From contig NZ_HG424451.1 of NCBI RefSeq assembly GCF_000336385.2, forward strand, positions 1-59,433: DNA of 59,433 nucleotides, given 5' to 3'. Source of the stretch: Lysobacter antibioticus HS124 (lineage in GTDB: Bacteria > Pseudomonadota > Gammaproteobacteria > Xanthomonadales > Xanthomonadaceae). Position 1 is the stretch's first letter, and every line of letters starts with the position of its first letter. Position numbers and translations under genes: made by a program. A model generated the notes under the pieces. It searched no databases. It was not told where the DNA came from and saw only the letters and a list, made by a program, of their open reading frames with translations. Below, one piece after another: positions 28,853 through 40,390 of this stretch.

Positions 28853-29383
28853 ATGTCCCTGCAGAACCAACTCGACGCCGTTCCCGGCGTGACCGCCGCG
28901 CCCGAGGCCGCGACCCGCGGCTTCGTGTTCAACCACACCATGCTGCGGGTCAAGGACCCGGCCGCCTCGCTGGACTTCTACACCCGCGTGCTCGGCTTCA
29001 CCCTGGTGCGCCGGCGCGATTTCGACGAAGCCAAGTTCAGCCTGTACTTCCTGGTTCTGGTGGCCGACAAGAGCGCGATCCCGGCCGAGGAGCCGGCGCG
29101 CGGCGAATGGCTGCTGAGCCAGCCGGGCGTGCTCGAGCTGACCCACAACCACGGCACCGAAACCGATGCCGGGTTCGCCTATCACCACGGCAACAGCGAG
29201 CCGCGCGGTTTCGGCCACATCTGCGTCTCGGTGCCCGACGTGGAGGCCGCCTGCGCCCGTTTCGAGCGACTGGGCGTACCGTTCCAGAAGCGCCTGACCG
29301 ACGGCCGGATGAAGGACATCGCCTTCATCAAGGACCCGGACGGCTACTGGGTCGAGATCCTGCAGCCGACCTCACGGATCTGA
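28853..29383 (+). CDS. gloA: Lactoylglutathione lyase (glyoxalase I)
   Basis: Isomerises the hemithioacetal of methylglyoxal and glutathione to S-lactoylglutathione. It is a VOC-fold protein of 176 aa, the longer eukaryote-like class. The four metal ligands are visible: H in [11 protein letters not shown] in [12 protein letters not shown] in FGHICVSV and E in YWVEILQP. The ATG at 28853 is preferred to an in-frame TTG at 28811. A 17-base imperfect duplication of its last codons and stop follows directly (to 29400). Confidence 0.92.
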   Translation: MSLQNQLDAVPGVTAAPEAATRGFVFNHTMLRVKDPAASLDFYTRVLGFTLVRRRDFDEAKFSLYFLVLVADKSAIPAEEPARGEWLLSQPGVLELTHNHGTETDAGFAYHHGNSEPRGFGHICVSVPDVEAACARFERLGVPFQKRLTDGRMKDIAFIKDPDGYWVEILQPTSRI

Positions 29384-29404
29384 CGAGCTCGCGGATTTGA
29401 GCGC

Positions 29405-29425
29405 CGCGACCGCACAGCGGTCGCG
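29405..29425 (+). terminator. GC hairpin after gloA
   Basis: A perfect 9-bp stem CGCGACCGC / GCGGTCGCG with a 3-base loop, 22 bases past the gloA stop. There is no T tract, so it may be a Rho-assisted terminator or mRNA-stabilising hairpin. Confidence 0.4.
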
Positions 29426-29619
29426 CGGCCGTCTCAGCCGCCGCACTGCGGTCGCCTCTCGGAAAAATCGGGCCGAGAAGGGCGCTAGCGCTCGCCGCTG
29501 CGAAGCCTGTCCGCCGGCCGAGCCCGCACGATCGATCTTTTCGCGGGTCGGGCACCCGGCGCTGCGCGTTGCGCCCTGATTCGAAGAGGCCCGGTCGAAC
29601 GGGGCCGGGCCGCGGATAC

Positions 29620-29646
29620 CTTGAAAGGCGTGGCGGCGGCCGCATT
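29620..29646 (+). promoter_or_regulatory. Sigma-32 heat-shock promoter of clpB
   Basis: CTTGAAA (29620-29626) and CCGCATT (29640-29646) are separated by 13 bases, close to the sigma-32 consensus CTTGAA-N13/14-CCCCAT. This gives a leader of about 60 bases before clpB, a classic heat-shock gene. Confidence 0.65.
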
Positions 29647-29715
29647 AACAGGTCATTCGCGGCCCCGGCGCGATACTCGCGCCGCAGCCGCCACCTACCT
29701 TTCGGAGAACCCTCC

Positions 29716-32301
<2,586 letters not shown>

Positions 32302-32322
32302 GGCCCGGGTTTGCGCAGCGAC

Positions 32323-32353
32323 CGAAAACGGCCCGCGCTGCGGGTCGTTTTCG
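32323..32353 (+). terminator. Rho-independent terminator of clpB
   Basis: CGAAAACGGCCCGC pairs with GCGGGTCGTTTTCG across a short loop, with one G-T step. The T-rich 3' arm serves as the tail. It starts 22 bases after the clpB stop and could also stop the converging amidohydrolase transcript. Confidence 0.8.
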
Positions 32354-32370
32354 TGTCGGTGCTTCCCGAC

Positions 32371-32506
32371 GGTAGGAGCGGCGCGAGCCGCGACCGCGCC
32401 AATTCGAACGACGGCATCGAGGCGCTCGGGCCGGATCTTTCGACCGCGCCCTCGGGGTTCCTCGAACACCGATTTACCGTGTCGCGGCTTGCGCCGCTCC
32501 TGTCGG
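32371..32506. repeat. REP-like inverted pair between clpB and amidohydrolase
   Basis: A plus-oriented copy starts GGTAGGAGCGGCGCGAGCC (32371-32397), and a minus-oriented copy reads GTCGCGGCTTGCGCCGCTCC (32481-32506). The opposed copies can pair, and they lie between convergent genes, the usual position of REP pairs. Confidence 0.75.
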
Positions 32507-32515
32507 GGCGGCCGG

Positions 32516-34552
32516 CTATTTCGCGTCGGCGGGCGCCTTGCGCGGCACGATCCCCAGCGCCCGTTCGATCTGTTCCGGATCGAAGCGCTTGCCGCCCTTG
32601 AACACCGCGTCGACCTTGCGGATATCGCGCATGTCGCGCAGCGGATCGCCGTCGATCAGCACCAGGTCGGCGTAACGGCCCGGTGCGATCGCGCCGCGCT
32701 GGGCGGCGACGCCGAACACCTGCGCCGGCGTCAGCGTCGCCAGGCGCAACACCTCGGCATTGGGGATGCCGGCGCGCGCATACACCTCCAACTCGGCGTG
32801 CAGCATGTAGCCGGCCAGCGCGTCGGTGCCGGGCAGCAGGGTCACCCCGGCTTCGTGCAGCGCCTTGAGCAGCTTGAGCATGCTCGGGAAGGCCTGGCGG
32901 TAGGCCTCCTCCTCGCCGTGCGGCGGTTTCAGCGCGCCCCAGCTGAGGTTGCGCCGCGCCTGCGGCGGCAGGCGCTCGGCCACGCCGCGCAGTCCCGGCG
33001 GGGTTTTGTCCTTGGGGTCGCCGCCGAACAGGTCCTCGGCCAGGGCCATGGTCGGGTCGAGGGTGGTGCGGTGGCGCTTGAGGAAGTCGATGAACTCGCG
33101 CACCTGCGGATGCTCGGGCGGGTACTCGTGCGCGTGCGCGGCGACCTCAGTCAGCCGCTTCATGGTCTGGGTGTCGCGCACCCGCGGGTACATGAAGTTG
33201 AGTTCTACGAACAGCAGATGCTGCAGCTCGTCGGCGCCGCCCTCGACGAACTGCCGCGCCGACATGAACGCCGGCACGTGGCCGCTGTAGCGCAGGCCGC
33301 GTTGGTGCGCGCGGTCGGCGATCACCGGCACCAGCTCGGGCTTGAGCGAGGAATAGCTCTTGATCTGCATGTAGCCGCGGTCGGCGTAGAAATCCACCGC
33401 TTTGCGCGCCTCTTCTGCAGTGGCCACCAGCATCTTGGTCGGGCCGGCGTAGGGGCCGGGGCCGTCGATGAAGCCGGCCATCATCACCCGCGGGCCGATT
33501 TCGCTGCCGGCGTCGAAGCGTTGGACCCGCGCCGGGAAGGCTTCGAAGTCGTTGGCGACGTCGCGCGCGCTGGTGATGCCGGCGGCGATGTCCAGCGCGC
33601 CGTCGTGGGCGCCGGTGTAGTGCTTGTGCACATCCCACAGGCCGGGCATCAGGAAGCGTCCGCGCGCGTCGAGGATTTCGGCGCCGGCCGGCGCGCTCAG
33701 CCGCGCGTCGGGCGCGACCCGGACGATGCGTTCGCCTTCGATCAGCACGCTGGTGCCGGCGGCGACGCTGAGGTCGCGCGGGTCGAACACGCGCGCGTTG
33801 CGGATCAGCAGCGGGCCGACGGGCGCATGGGTCAGGCGCCGGGCCAGGTCGGCGGCCCAGGCCGCGGCGGCGGCTTCCTGCAACTCGATCAGCTTCGGCG
33901 TGGCCGCCTCGAACTCGCGTTCCACCACCGAGAACCAGCCGGCGGCGGCGATCACCGCCGCGGTGCTGCCGTCTTCGCGCAGCCAGACCGGGCGCGGAGT
34001 GAAGTCCAGCCCCTCGATGCCGAACAGGCGCAGCTTGACCGGGCCTTGCGTGCCGACGATCTGGTGTTCGCCCAGATCGCGTCCGTTGGCTTCGCCGGCC
34101 GGCAGCAGGGCCAGACGGCGCTGCGGCGCCTTGAGCAGGGCGCGGGCGAGCGCGCCGGTGGCCTCGGGCGCGGCCTGCAGCGGCAGGAAGAACGCCGGTG
34201 CGGCGAGCTCGCGCTGGCCCTGTTCGCTGGGGTTTTTCCAACGGGCCTGGGTGCCGTCGAGGCGGTAGCTCTCCTCGAACGGGGTCTTGAGGTAGTCGTT
34301 GCCGCGGCCCTGGTACTCGCGCAGGGTGCCGTCGCCGTTGACGCGCCAATGGGTGCTGCTGCGGTCGCCGCGGCCGCGATCGGCGAACTGATACTCGACC
34401 TGCACCGAGCCGTCGGCGGCGACGGCGACGCTCTGCGCGCCGGCGACGCGGCCCTGCATCAGCACCACGTAGTCGCGTTTGCCGGGCGCAGCGGCGGCGG
34501 GAAGGGCGAGGGCGAGGGACAGGCACAACGACAGCACAACGATCGGGCGCAT
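32516..34552 (-). CDS. Exported amidohydrolase-family protein
   Basis: A metal-dependent hydrolase of the imidazolonepropionase/prolidase-like group, 678 aa. A Sec signal peptide is clear (VVLSLCLSLALALPAAAA). Residues 26-245 form an unrecognised mixed domain. The amidohydrolase part starts near 248 (LLIRNARVFDP) and shows the HxH pair in DVHKH (H309, H311), the Lys of QIKSYSSL, the His of YSGHVP and the Asp of LLPGTDA. The substrate is unknown; relatives cleave peptides or lactams. The ATG at 34552 begins the signal peptide and is preferred to 34645. Confidence 0.8.
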   Translation of the reverse strand: MRPIVVLSLCLSLALALPAAAAPGKRDYVVLMQGRVAGAQSVAVAADGSVQVEYQFADRGRGDRSSTHWRVNGDGTLREYQGRGNDYLKTPFEESYRLDGTQARWKNPSEQGQRELAAPAFFLPLQAAPEATGALARALLKAPQRRLALLPAGEANGRDLGEHQIVGTQGPVKLRLFGIEGLDFTPRPVWLREDGSTAAVIAAAGWFSVVEREFEAATPKLIELQEAAAAAWAADLARRLTHAPVGPLLIRNARVFDPRDLSVAAGTSVLIEGERIVRVAPDARLSAPAGAEILDARGRFLMPGLWDVHKHYTGAHDGALDIAAGITSARDVANDFEAFPARVQRFDAGSEIGPRVMMAGFIDGPGPYAGPTKMLVATAEEARKAVDFYADRGYMQIKSYSSLKPELVPVIADRAHQRGLRYSGHVPAFMSARQFVEGGADELQHLLFVELNFMYPRVRDTQTMKRLTEVAAHAHEYPPEHPQVREFIDFLKRHRTTLDPTMALAEDLFGGDPKDKTPPGLRGVAERLPPQARRNLSWGALKPPHGEEEAYRQAFPSMLKLLKALHEAGVTLLPGTDALAGYMLHAELEVYARAGIPNAEVLRLATLTPAQVFGVAAQRGAIAPGRYADLVLIDGDPLRDMRDIRKVDAVFKGGKRFDPEQIERALGIVPRKAPADAK

Positions 34553-34750
34553 CGACGGGCTCCGGCGGGGTGTTCGGTGCGGCGGCGCGGGTGCGCCCCG
34601 GCGTTGTATAGCCGATCCGCCGCGGTGGGGATGTGCCGGAAACACGAAAACCCCCCGGCCGGGCCCGGTGCGCTCGATTCGCGCCGGCCGGACCGGCGGC
34701 GCGCCTGGGTTCCGGCCGGACCGAACGGCGCACGATGCTCCGCCGCAAAC

Positions 34751-34780
34751 GCGAAGGCCCGGATCGCTCCGGGCCTTCGC
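34751..34780 (-). terminator. Hairpin downstream of TonB-dependent receptor
   Basis: A 13-bp perfect inverted repeat (GCGAAGGCCCGGA / TCCGGGCCTTCGC) with a 4-base loop, 39 bases past the receptor stop on the minus strand. It lacks a long T tract, so termination strength is uncertain. Confidence 0.6.
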
Positions 34781-34818
34781 GCATTCATTCCCGGCGTTGG
34801 ATCGTCACGCCGGAAGGC

Positions 34819-37194
34819 TTACCACTTGTAGCCGACCTTGACGTAGCCGAACGCGCCGTTGAAGCCGAACGGCGAGGCCGTGTTGTACGGCAGGTAGTTG
34901 CGCGTGCCGCGGACCAGCTTGGACTCGTCCGGATAAGCGTCGAGCACGTTGTCGCCGCCGACGGTGAACTCCCAGCGATCCAGGCGGTAGGTCGCCGCCA
35001 GGTCCAGCGTCCACTCGGCGCCGAAGGTCTGGTCCTGGCGCGGATCGGTGGCGTGCAGCTCGGTGAACTGGCCGTAGCGGGTGGCGGTGGCGTTGAAGCT
35101 CCAGTGGCCGGTCTTCCAGTCGCCGGCGAGGAAGAACTTGTCCTTCGGCGCGCCCTTGGTGATGCGTCCGATCTCGGTGCGGCCGATGCGCACCGCCGCC
35201 GGGTCGATCGCCGCCAGTCGCGGCGGATTCGGCGCGATCTTGTCGATCTCGGTCTTGGAGTAGTTGTAGCCGGCGGTGAGGTTGAGCTTGCCCGCGGCCA
35301 GTTCCCAGCCGTAGGTCGCGATCACGTCCACGCCCTGGGTCTTGGTATCGACCGCATTGGTGAAGTAGCGGCCGCCGCCGATGCCCGGATAGCCGTTGGC
35401 CTGCAGGTAGTTGCGTACCGCGGCGCTGGTCAGGTTCTCCGACAGCAGGATGCGGTCCTTGACCTTGATGTCGTAGGCGTCGACGGTGATGTACAGCGCG
35501 TCGACCGGCTGCAGCACCAGGCCCAGGCTGTAGTTGGTCGATTCTTCGGCCTTGAGCGGCTCCGAGCCCAGCGCGACCGCGGCCGGGTTGTCGACCCGGA
35601 AGGTGCCGATCTCGTACGGAATGCCGCTGATGAAGTTGGTCGCGATCGACTGGAAGTACTGCTGCTGCAGCGACGGCGCGCGGAAGCCGGTCGAGGCGGT
35701 GGCGCGCAGGGCGACCTTGTCGGTGAAGGCGTAGCGGCCGGACAGCTTGCCCGAGGTGGTTTCGCCGAAGTCGCTGTAGCTCTCGTAGCGGGCCGCGGCG
35801 CCGATGGAGAACTTGTCGGTGACGTCGGTTTCCGCATCGAGGTAGAACGAGTAGCTGTGGCGGTCGAAATCGCCGGCGTCGCTGGCGCGGAAGCCGGAGA
35901 ACACCTGCGCGCCGGGAATGATCTGGCCGTTCGGCGCGGCCACGCCGCCGTTGGCGTAGGACAGCGGCTCGCCGGCGCGCTGGCTGAACTCCTCGCCGCG
36001 CCATTCCGCACCCCAGGACAGGGTCAGCGGGTACTTCCAGCCCAGTTCGATCGCGCGGGTGAAATCGAGGTTGAGCACGTGCTGGGTGACCTCCAGCGCG
36101 CCGGCGTAGAACTGGGTCGGCGAGCTCGGGCCCAGGCTGCGGTTGAGGGTGTGCTCGATGTCGAAGGTCAGGCCGTTGTGGCCGTAGTTGTAGCTGAAAT
36201 CGATCTGGGTGCCGCCGGCGGTTTCGCCGCGCACGCCGAACACCGCGGCGCGGTCCTTGCTGACGTTGTGGATCTGCGGCAGGAAGCCGTTGGGATAGAT
36301 CGAGGGGATGTTGCGCGGGTCGCCGGCGAAGCGGAAATAGCCGTTGGACAACACGTCGCGTTCGCTGTAGCTGCCGAAGGAATAGAAGCTCAGGTAATCG
36401 GCCGGCGAGTACTCGCCGTTGTAGGAGAACGCGCCGTGGTCGATCTCGGGATCGCCGTAGCGCTGTTCGACCCGGCCCTGGAACGGGCGGGCGCGGTTGG
36501 TCTGGTCCTGGTGGCCGCCCTGCGCGGCCAGGCGCAGCCAGCCGTTTTCGCCGAGCTTGAAGCCGGCGTCGCCGGAGAGCTGGTACTGCTCGCCGTCGCC
36601 GGCGCTGTACTGGCCGTAGCGCGCGGCGATCGAGCCGTTCTGGCCCGAGCCCTTGAGCACCACGTTGACCACGCCGGCGATGGCGTCGGAGCCGTATTGG
36701 GCCGAAGCGCCGTCGCGCAGCACTTCGACCCGCTCGATCGAGGCGATCGGGATCGCGTTGAGATCGACCGGCGAGGAGCCGCGGCCCTGGCTGCCGTTGA
36801 GGTTGATCAGCGCGGTGGTGTGGCGGCGCTTGCCGTTGACCAGCACCAGCACTTGGTCGGGGGCCAGGCCGCGCAACTGCGCCGGGCGCACCGCATCGGT
36901 GCCGTCGGTGATGGCCGGACGCGGGAAGTTCAGCGAGGGCAGGGCGCGCGACAGCGCGGTGGCCAGTTCGACCGTGCCGGTGGCTTCGAGGGTTTCCGGG
37001 GTGATGATGTCGATCGGCGCGGTCGACTCGGCGACGGTGCGGTCGGACACGCGGGTACCGGTCACGATCACCTGGTCCAGGGTCTTGGCGTCGCTCTGCG
37101 GCGCATCCTGCGCGTACGCCGGGGCGGCGAGGGCGAGCAGCAGAGCCAGGGCCAGGGGATGGCGCGGGCCGGCGGGGGTACGGCGGACGTGCAT
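34819..37194 (-). CDS. TonB-dependent outer-membrane receptor, substrate unknown
   Basis: Outer-membrane importer energised by TonB. It has a signal peptide ending AAPAYA, the TonB-box/plug start LDQVIVTGTR, and plug motifs including QLRGLAPDQVLVLVNGKRR and IERVEVLRDGASAQYGSDAI. A 22-strand barrel ends in an aromatic residue (VKVGYKW). Length is 791 aa from the ATG at 37194, which has a strong AAGGAG seven bases upstream; an in-frame ATG at 37227 lacks one. No riboswitch precedes it and no enzyme or ABC gene flanks it, so the ligand (siderophore, saccharide or other) cannot be assigned. Confidence 0.92.
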   Translation of the reverse strand: MHVRRTPAGPRHPLALALLLALAAPAYAQDAPQSDAKTLDQVIVTGTRVSDRTVAESTAPIDIITPETLEATGTVELATALSRALPSLNFPRPAITDGTDAVRPAQLRGLAPDQVLVLVNGKRRHTTALINLNGSQGRGSSPVDLNAIPIASIERVEVLRDGASAQYGSDAIAGVVNVVLKGSGQNGSIAARYGQYSAGDGEQYQLSGDAGFKLGENGWLRLAAQGGHQDQTNRARPFQGRVEQRYGDPEIDHGAFSYNGEYSPADYLSFYSFGSYSERDVLSNGYFRFAGDPRNIPSIYPNGFLPQIHNVSKDRAAVFGVRGETAGGTQIDFSYNYGHNGLTFDIEHTLNRSLGPSSPTQFYAGALEVTQHVLNLDFTRAIELGWKYPLTLSWGAEWRGEEFSQRAGEPLSYANGGVAAPNGQIIPGAQVFSGFRASDAGDFDRHSYSFYLDAETDVTDKFSIGAAARYESYSDFGETTSGKLSGRYAFTDKVALRATASTGFRAPSLQQQYFQSIATNFISGIPYEIGTFRVDNPAAVALGSEPLKAEESTNYSLGLVLQPVDALYITVDAYDIKVKDRILLSENLTSAAVRNYLQANGYPGIGGGRYFTNAVDTKTQGVDVIATYGWELAAGKLNLTAGYNYSKTEIDKIAPNPPRLAAIDPAAVRIGRTEIGRITKGAPKDKFFLAGDWKTGHWSFNATATRYGQFTELHATDPRQDQTFGAEWTLDLAATYRLDRWEFTVGGDNVLDAYPDESKLVRGTRNYLPYNTASPFGFNGAFGYVKVGYKW

Positions 37195-37230
37195 GGCGAC
37201 TCCTTGAGGGATTGACAGCGATGTCATTGC

Positions 37231-37259
37231 GATTTAACACGCGCATAACAATTGGTCAA
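37231..37259 (-). promoter_or_regulatory. Sigma-70 promoter of the TonB-dependent receptor
   Basis: Minus-strand TTGACC and TAAATC are separated by 17 bases in a locally AT-rich stretch. The start would fall near 37224, giving a leader of about 30 bases containing the strong SD. This is a consensus match by eye; no Fur-type box was resolved. Confidence 0.5.
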
Positions 37260-37469
37260 TAAATCCGCCAAAGTCCGCCTATCGGCAATAGTCGAAAAGT
37301 GGTAGTGCGCAGCCGGTCACGCCTGGCCGCCCGTTAAGGCGCTTTTCCGCGCGCGGGACCGGGCGCGGGCGGCAGGCTGCGCGCCCATCGCGCGCCGTAC
37401 GCTGGCGTCGCCACCGGGCGCGACTGTTAAGATGCCCGCGCTCAAGGTGATCGCCGGCACATTCGCCGG

Positions 37470-37650
37470 GGATTGAAACGGGAATCCGGTCGTCGTCCTG
37501 CCCCGCAGGCGGCCAAGCCGGAGCTGCCCCCGCAACGGTAGGCGAGTACACGTACCGCACGCAGCCACTGTGTTCCGACACGGGAAGGCGCGGTACGCGA
37601 TGCCGGTTCCGCACAGGACCGCATCGGCTCGCGAGCCCGGAGACCGGCCC
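37470..37650 (+). promoter_or_regulatory. Cobalamin riboswitch 1 (upstream of btuB)
   Basis: The conserved blocks of the B12 aptamer occur in order: GGGAATCCGGT (37480-37490), CTGCCCCCGCAAC (37524-37536), the B12-box GCCACTGTG (37564-37572), CACGGGAAGGC, and GAGCCCGGAGACCGGCC (37633-37649). The 3' strand GAGACCGGCC (37640-37649) is perfectly complementary to GGCCGGTCTC at 37674-37683. The same GGTCTC can also pair with the btuB SD (GGAGACC, 37769-37775). This predicts a translational switch: B12 frees GGTCTC to mask the SD. Confidence 0.93.
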
Positions 37651-37779
37651 GGAGCGCGAACCGACAGGCGGTGGGCCGGTCTCGGGGCGAAGGCGCGCCT
37701 GCGCCGTCTCCTGGCCGTTTCCGCCTTCTGTCACGACCGATCACGGCCGCGCGGGAGAGCGCGGCCCTGGAGACCGCCT

Positions 37780-39654
37780 GTGACTTTGCCTTGCTGCGCC
37801 CCGCGCCTGCGTCTTGCTTCCCTGTGTTTCGCCGGCGGCGTGCTTGCCGCCCCCGGCCTGGCCGCCGCCGCGCCCGCCGCGGTCGATCTGGATCAGGTCG
37901 TGGTCACCGCCACCCGCACCGCCCAGACCCAGGACGCCACTCTCGCCGCGGTGACGGTGATCGATCGCGCCGAAATCGAACGGCGCCAGCCGGCCTCGCT
38001 GCCGGATTTGCTGCGCGGCGCGCCGGGCGTGTCGCTGGCCAATAACGGCGGCGCCGGCAAGCAGACCTCGCTGTTCCTGCGCGGCACCGAATCCGATCAC
38101 GTACTGGTGCTGGTCGACGGCATCAAGCTCGGTTCGGCGACCAGCGGCGGTACCGCGCTGCAGGACATTCCGGTCGAACAGATCGAGCGGGTCGAGATCG
38201 TGCGCGGGCCGTTCTCCAGCCTGTACGGCTCCGAAGCCCTCGGCGGAGTGATCCAGATCTTCACCCGCCGTCCGCAGGGCGCGTTCGCGCCGAGCTTCAG
38301 CGCCGCGATCGGTAGCTACCAGACCCACCGCGCCAGCGCCGGCGTGGCCGGCAAGGGCGAGCGCGGCTGGTACTCGGTCAATGCCGCACACGAAGACACC
38401 GATGGCATCAATGCCTGCCGCGGCAAGCCGGCGCCGCGCGGCGCCGGTTGTTTCACTAACTCGCCCGACCGCGACGGCTACCGCAACCAGTCGTTGACCG
38501 TGCAGGGCGGCTACCGTTTCGGCGAGCGCTGGGAGGCCGAGGCGCGCGCGTTCCGCGCCGAGGCTTATAACGAATACGACGGCAGCCAGAACAATCAGGC
38601 CGACAGCGTGCAGCAGGTGCTCGACGCCAAGCTGCGCTATCGCCCCAGCGAGCGCATCGGCGTCAGCGCCAGCGCCGGCCGCAGCGAAGATCTCAGCGAG
38701 GCCTACCGCAACGGCAAGTACTCCAGCACCTTCGAGACCCGGCGCGAGCTGGGCTCGCTGCAGGCCGACCTCGGTCTCGGCGAGGGCCTGTTGAGCCTGG
38801 GTTTCGACTGGCAGCGCGACCGCGTCGACAGCAACGTCGCCTATGCCCGCGACGGCCGCATCCTGCGCGGCGCCTTCGGCCAGTGGCAGCAGGACATCGG
38901 CGCGCACGCGCTGCAGGCCAGCCTGCGCCGCGACGAGGACAGCCAGTTCGGCGGCGAGACCACCGGCAGCCTGCTGTGGGGCTGGAACCTGAGCGAATCG
39001 CTGCGACTGACCACGAGCTACGGTACCGCGTTCAAGGCGCCGACCTTCAACGAGCTGTACTACCCCAATTACGGCAACCCCGATTTGGGCGCGGAAACCT
39101 CGCGCAGCGTCGAGCTCGGCCTGCGCGGCACCTGGGGTGAGCGCCGCCAGCACGTGTGGTCGCTCAACGCCTTCCAGAACAAGATCGACGATCTGATCGC
39201 CTACGACGCCTCGATCGGCCTGCCGGGCAACGTCGACAGCGCGCGCATTCGGGGGCTGGAGGCGGCATTGGACACGCAGTTGGCGCAATGGGATCTGCGC
39301 GCCAGCGCGACCTGGCTGGACGCGCGCAACCTCAGCCCGGGGAGCCATCGCGACAACTGGCTGCCGCGCCGTGCACGGCAAAGCGCGCGCATCGACCTGG
39401 ACCGGCGGATGAACGCGTTCTCGTTCGGCGCCAGTGTCCATGCCGCCGGAGAGCGCTACGACGACCTCGCCAACAGCCGCCGCTTGGGCGGCTACGCCCT
39501 GGCCGATCTGCGTCTGGGCTATGCCTTCCACCCGTCGTGGAGCGTGCAGTTGAGCGCCAACAACGTGTTCGACCGTCGCTACGAGACCGCTGCGTTCTAC
39601 AACCAGCCCGGCCGCAACTACCTGTTGAGCCTGCGTTACCGACCCGCGCGCTGA
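37780..39654 (+). CDS. btuB: Vitamin B12 TonB-dependent receptor BtuB
   Basis: Outer-membrane cobalamin importer. It has a signal peptide (ASLCFAGGVLAAPGLAAAAP), the TonB box/plug start LDQVVVTATRT, and the plug pattern FLRGTESDHVLVLVDGIKLG and IERVEIVRGPFSSLYGSEAL typical of BtuB. The barrel ends in PARNYLLSLRYR-type strands. No ATG is near; the GTG at 37780 has GGAGA seven bases upstream and gives 624 aa, close to E. coli BtuB (614). Control by the B12 riboswitch at 37470 confirms the role. It heads the first half of the cobalamin locus. Confidence 0.94.
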   Translation: MTLPCCAPRLRLASLCFAGGVLAAPGLAAAAPAAVDLDQVVVTATRTAQTQDATLAAVTVIDRAEIERRQPASLPDLLRGAPGVSLANNGGAGKQTSLFLRGTESDHVLVLVDGIKLGSATSGGTALQDIPVEQIERVEIVRGPFSSLYGSEALGGVIQIFTRRPQGAFAPSFSAAIGSYQTHRASAGVAGKGERGWYSVNAAHEDTDGINACRGKPAPRGAGCFTNSPDRDGYRNQSLTVQGGYRFGERWEAEARAFRAEAYNEYDGSQNNQADSVQQVLDAKLRYRPSERIGVSASAGRSEDLSEAYRNGKYSSTFETRRELGSLQADLGLGEGLLSLGFDWQRDRVDSNVAYARDGRILRGAFGQWQQDIGAHALQASLRRDEDSQFGGETTGSLLWGWNLSESLRLTTSYGTAFKAPTFNELYYPNYGNPDLGAETSRSVELGLRGTWGERRQHVWSLNAFQNKIDDLIAYDASIGLPGNVDSARIRGLEAALDTQLAQWDLRASATWLDARNLSPGSHRDNWLPRRARQSARIDLDRRMNAFSFGASVHAAGERYDDLANSRRLGGYALADLRLGYAFHPSWSVQLSANNVFDRRYETAAFYNQPGRNYLLSLRYRPAR

Positions 39655-39702
39655 CCCCATCACCATCGCCGGCGTGCGCGCCGGCTCCACCGAGGCCTGC
39701 CG

Positions 39703-40347
39703 ATGAACCCGCCGACCCGCCCCCACGCAGCGAATGCCGCTGCCTTGCCGAACGCGGACGCCGCGGTCTGGTCGCGACCGGCGCGCGCCGCGGTGGCGGG
39801 CGCGCTGCTGGCCTTGATGCTCGGCACCCGTTTCCATCATCTGGGCAGCGCTTTGCATCTGCCGGACGCGTCGATGGCGGTGTTCTTCCTCGGCGGCCTG
39901 TTCCTGCGCCGGCATCTGGGGTTCCTGGCCTATCTTGGGATGGCGGTGGCGGTCGACTACCTCGCCATCACCGGGCGCGGATTGGGCTTCTTCCAGCACT
40001 ACTGCGTGACGCCGTCCTATGCCTTCCTGCTGCTCGCCTATGCCGCGCTGTGGTACGGCGGGCGCTGGGTCGCGCCGCGGCTGGCGCCGGAATGGCGCGC
40101 ACTGGCGGCGACCCTCGCGGTCGCCGCGTTGGCCGCCAGCGTCTCGTTCCTGATTTCCAACGGCGCGTTCTACTGGTTCGGCGGACGCTACGCCGATCCG
40201 AACCTGGCCGAGTACCTGAGTCGGCTGTGGCGTTGGGGGCCGCTGTTCGTACGCACCACGCTCGGTTACGTCGTCGTCGCCCTGGGCTTCTATGCCGTGG
40301 TCGCCCACCACCTGCGCCAGCTCGCCGTCGCCCGCCGCCACGATTGA
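39703..40347 (+). CDS. BtuM-like predicted B12 transporter, copy 1
   Basis: A 214 aa inner-membrane protein with about six hydrophobic helices. It resembles the small solitary ECF S-component family that includes BtuM, which moves cobalamin across the inner membrane without an ECF module. LPDASMAVFFLGGLFLRR and a Cys in HYCVTPSY (C101) match positions shared with copy 2; BtuM of Thiobacillus denitrificans has a functional Cys in this loop, recalled rather than aligned. It lies 48 bases after btuB, under riboswitch 1. The family assignment rests on context and remembered similarity. Confidence 0.65.
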   Translation: MNPPTRPHAANAAALPNADAAVWSRPARAAVAGALLALMLGTRFHHLGSALHLPDASMAVFFLGGLFLRRHLGFLAYLGMAVAVDYLAITGRGLGFFQHYCVTPSYAFLLLAYAALWYGGRWVAPRLAPEWRALAATLAVAALAASVSFLISNGAFYWFGGRYADPNLAEYLSRLWRWGPLFVRTTLGYVVVALGFYAVVAHHLRQLAVARRHD

Positions 40348-40390
40348 TCCGCGCATCGTCACTCATCCGTTCCGTCATCGGAGTCCGAGC

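Larger units (their letters stand above)
29384..29715. other. Intergenic region gloA-clpB
   Basis: 332 bases. It holds an imperfect copy of the gloA 3' end (29384-29400), a GC hairpin at 29405-29425, and the sigma-32-like promoter of clpB at 29620-29646. The part between 29430 and 29610 shows nothing recognisable. Confidence 0.6.
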
